In this document: piece by piece, positions 5,614 to 6,411 of the stretch
Position numbering within the stretch: position 1 is the stretch's first letter
How the letters are laid out: each line of letters starts with the position of its first letter
NCBI GenBank assembly: GCA_024639745.1
Contig: JAHEHW010000104.1
Location: 1 to 6,411 of the forward strand
Direction of reading: 5' to 3'
From: Salaquimonas sp.
Lineage (GTDB): Bacteria; Pseudomonadota; Alphaproteobacteria; Rhizobiales; Rhizobiaceae
Length of the DNA stretch: 6,411 nucleotides
Notes under the pieces: generated by a model
Database searches by the model: none
Told to the model about the DNA's origin: nothing
Seen by the model: only the letters and a program-made list of their open reading frames with translations
Made by a program: the position numbers and the translations under genes

Positions 5614-6153
5614 ATGGACAGTGAAAGCCCTCGTAAAACCGACAATACGGTGAATCTGGCAGAGGAATTTGCCTTTTCCAGCCGTTTCAAAACGCTTTTC
5701 CAGGATGGAATGACGCTGGTTGAGGAAAGCGCCGCTTATCTTGACGGTCAGGGCCGCGAAGAGGCAAAGCGGCTCGACCGCACTCTGGTAATGCTCTACG
5801 GAACTGAGTCCATGCGCCTCACGACGCGGCTGATGCAATTGGCAAGCTGGCTCCTGCTGCAGCGCGCCGCCAATGAAGGCGAAATGAGCAGCGAACAATT
5901 CCTCGAAGAAAAGAAGAAGGTCAAGCTCGACACGCTGCCGGTAACCAATATCGATGCCGCGTGGGATGGTTTGCCTGTCGAATTCGTTAGTCTTGTAACC
6001 CGCTCCCTTGCCCTGCAAAACCGAATTCTGGCGATTGACTCTGAGGTCTACGCGAGCAATTCGGCAGGAAAGCAAGCCAAGGATCGGAACCCTGTCGGGC
6101 AGCAATTGAATTTGCTGTCCACTGCCCTCGGGATCCGCCGTCACTTGAACTGA
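5614..6153 (+). CDS. rcdA: RcdA, regulator of CtrA degradation (DUF1465 family)
   Basis: A 179-residue protein with the DUF1465/RcdA pattern. In Caulobacter, RcdA is a cytoplasmic adaptor in the CpdR-RcdA-PopA hierarchy that delivers CtrA and other substrates to the ClpXP protease at the G1-S transition; the role here is inferred from the family. The helical core spans about 15-147, with the signature segment MRLTTRLMQLASWLLLQRA (67-85), then EGEMSSEQ and the EKKKVKL stretch, and VTRSLALQNRILAID at 128-142. The tail from about 148 (NSAGKQAKDRNPVGQQLNLL) looks flexible, matching the disordered C-terminus known to matter in Caulobacter RcdA. Length is normal. The ATG at 5614 is the only good in-frame start, since a TGA lies two codons upstream; the Shine-Dalgarno is weak (CGGA, 5603-5606). 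A tiny out-of-frame ATG ORF (5598-5624) overlaps the start. A CtrA site lies upstream but behind a terminator. Confidence 0.88.
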   Translation: MDSESPRKTDNTVNLAEEFAFSSRFKTLFQDGMTLVEESAAYLDGQGREEAKRLDRTLVMLYGTESMRLTTRLMQLASWLLLQRAANEGEMSSEQFLEEKKKVKLDTLPVTNIDAAWDGLPVEFVSLVTRSLALQNRILAIDSEVYASNSAGKQAKDRNPVGQQLNLLSTALGIRRHLN

Positions 6154-6311
6154 TAACCGGCTTTCTGGCGGACACGGCACCACCTATTCGAGGAATTGAA
6201 TTGCGCTTGCTGATGCTGGCTGTCCGCATCTTCAATGGATTTTGCTTCATCCGGTGCTGGGATGGGCAGGGCCGCTGAATTTTCAGACCATCGCTTGATC
6301 CGGAGTGCTAC

Positions 6312-6325
6312 CGGTTTGCAAACCG
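6312..6325. repeat. 14-bp perfect palindrome containing TTTGCAAA
   Basis: CGGTTTGCAAACCG is a perfect inverted repeat with no spacer, in the gap between the convergent rcdA and putative rpmE genes, just beyond the rpmE terminator. Its core TTTGCAAA resembles the half-site reported for short-chain acyl-CoA regulators (ScfR/PccR group) in alphaproteobacteria, but those sites usually come as pairs and lie upstream of genes. It has no T-run on the plus strand, so it is not a terminator for rcdA. Function unknown. Confidence 0.4.
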
Positions 6326-6327
6326 AT

Positions 6328-6364
6328 AAAAAAAATCCGCCGCCGGACACATCGGAGGCGGATT
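6328..6364 (-). terminator. Rho-independent terminator of the minus-strand gene entering from the right
   Basis: AATCCGCC (6334-6341) pairs with GGCGGATT (6357-6364), continued after one mismatch by CCG/CGG around a 7-base loop. On the minus strand the stem is followed by a run of eight T (A at 6328-6335 on the plus strand). It lies 25 bases beyond the TAA at 6390-6392, so it ends the putative rpmE transcript. Confidence 0.85.
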
Positions 6365-6389
6365 GAAAACTTGATGAAGCTGGCGCGTA

Positions 6390-6411
6390 TTAGATGCCAA
6401 GTCCTTCGTAT
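6390..6411 (-). CDS. rpmE: Probable 50S ribosomal protein L31, last residues only
   Basis: Only the final codons are inside the window. On the minus strand they read Tyr-Glu-Gly-Leu-Gly-Ile followed by TAA, with a strong intrinsic terminator 25 bases further on, which supports a real gene end. Rhizobial L31 proteins end in a similar FxGLG/FxNLG-type tail after the GGRVSKF segment, and that resemblance is the basis for the name. Six residues are too few for a firm identification, and any protein with this tail would fit. The zinc-type or non-zinc form cannot be told. Confidence 0.4.

Noticed and set aside
5590..6183. 197-codon minus-strand ORF covering rcdA
   Set aside because: It mirrors rcdA codon structure, has no family resemblance and no convincing ribosome binding site; rcdA on the plus strand is clearly the real gene.
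6141..6350. 69-codon minus-strand ORF in the rcdA-rpmE gap
   Set aside because: It begins inside the stem of the rpmE terminator, overlaps the end of rcdA and matches no family I know.

Overview
The window looks like chromosomal housekeeping DNA from an alphaproteobacterium, most likely of the order Hyphomicrobiales (Rhizobiales). The basis is the co-occurrence of a DUF1013/TrcR gene, a DUF1465/RcdA gene, a DUF1192 gene and a full CtrA-type site (TTAA-N7-TTAA), in DNA of moderate G+C (about half, judged by eye). The genus is not resolved. I see no insertion sequence, tRNA, rRNA, CRISPR array or phage gene.

Left half (1-3201, plus strand): the C-terminal end of an SGNH/GDSL hydrolase (2-268, cut by the window edge); a 131-base gap with a strong hairpin; prpE, an intact propionyl-CoA synthetase (400-2307); and an intact classical short-chain dehydrogenase/reductase (2386-3201). 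PrpE activates propionate to propionyl-CoA. The SDR has a complete catalytic set and an NAD-type Asp, but its substrate cannot be read from sequence.

Middle (3202-5032, minus strand): trcR (DUF1013), whose stop codon directly abuts the SDR stop codon, with its own plausible promoter. Upstream lies a PIG3/zeta-crystallin-type quinone oxidoreductase gene broken by three single-base indels. Reading through them restores a family-like protein of about 325 residues, so this is a recent pseudogene or a cluster of sequencing errors.

Right half (5033-6411): a short DUF1192 gene (5136-5330), then a 283-base gap, then rcdA (5614-6153), the adaptor that helps ClpXP degrade CtrA in Caulobacter. The gap is the most interesting part of the window. 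It holds in order a perfect CtrA site, a -10-like element, a 7-bp hairpin, a weak second hairpin, an unpaired CCTCCC (anti-Shine-Dalgarno) stretch and a textbook Rho-independent terminator. This is the layout of an approximately 100-nt trans-acting small RNA placed under the cell-cycle regulator CtrA, next to the gene for a CtrA-degradation adaptor. From the right edge a minus-strand gene, probably rpmE (ribosomal protein L31), enters with its last residues and a clear terminator. The 6154-6311 gap has no gene I can support beyond one 25-codon ORF listed as a weak finding.

Three elements point to cell-cycle control (trcR, rcdA, the CtrA site and putative sRNA). The prpE/SDR part is ordinary metabolism.
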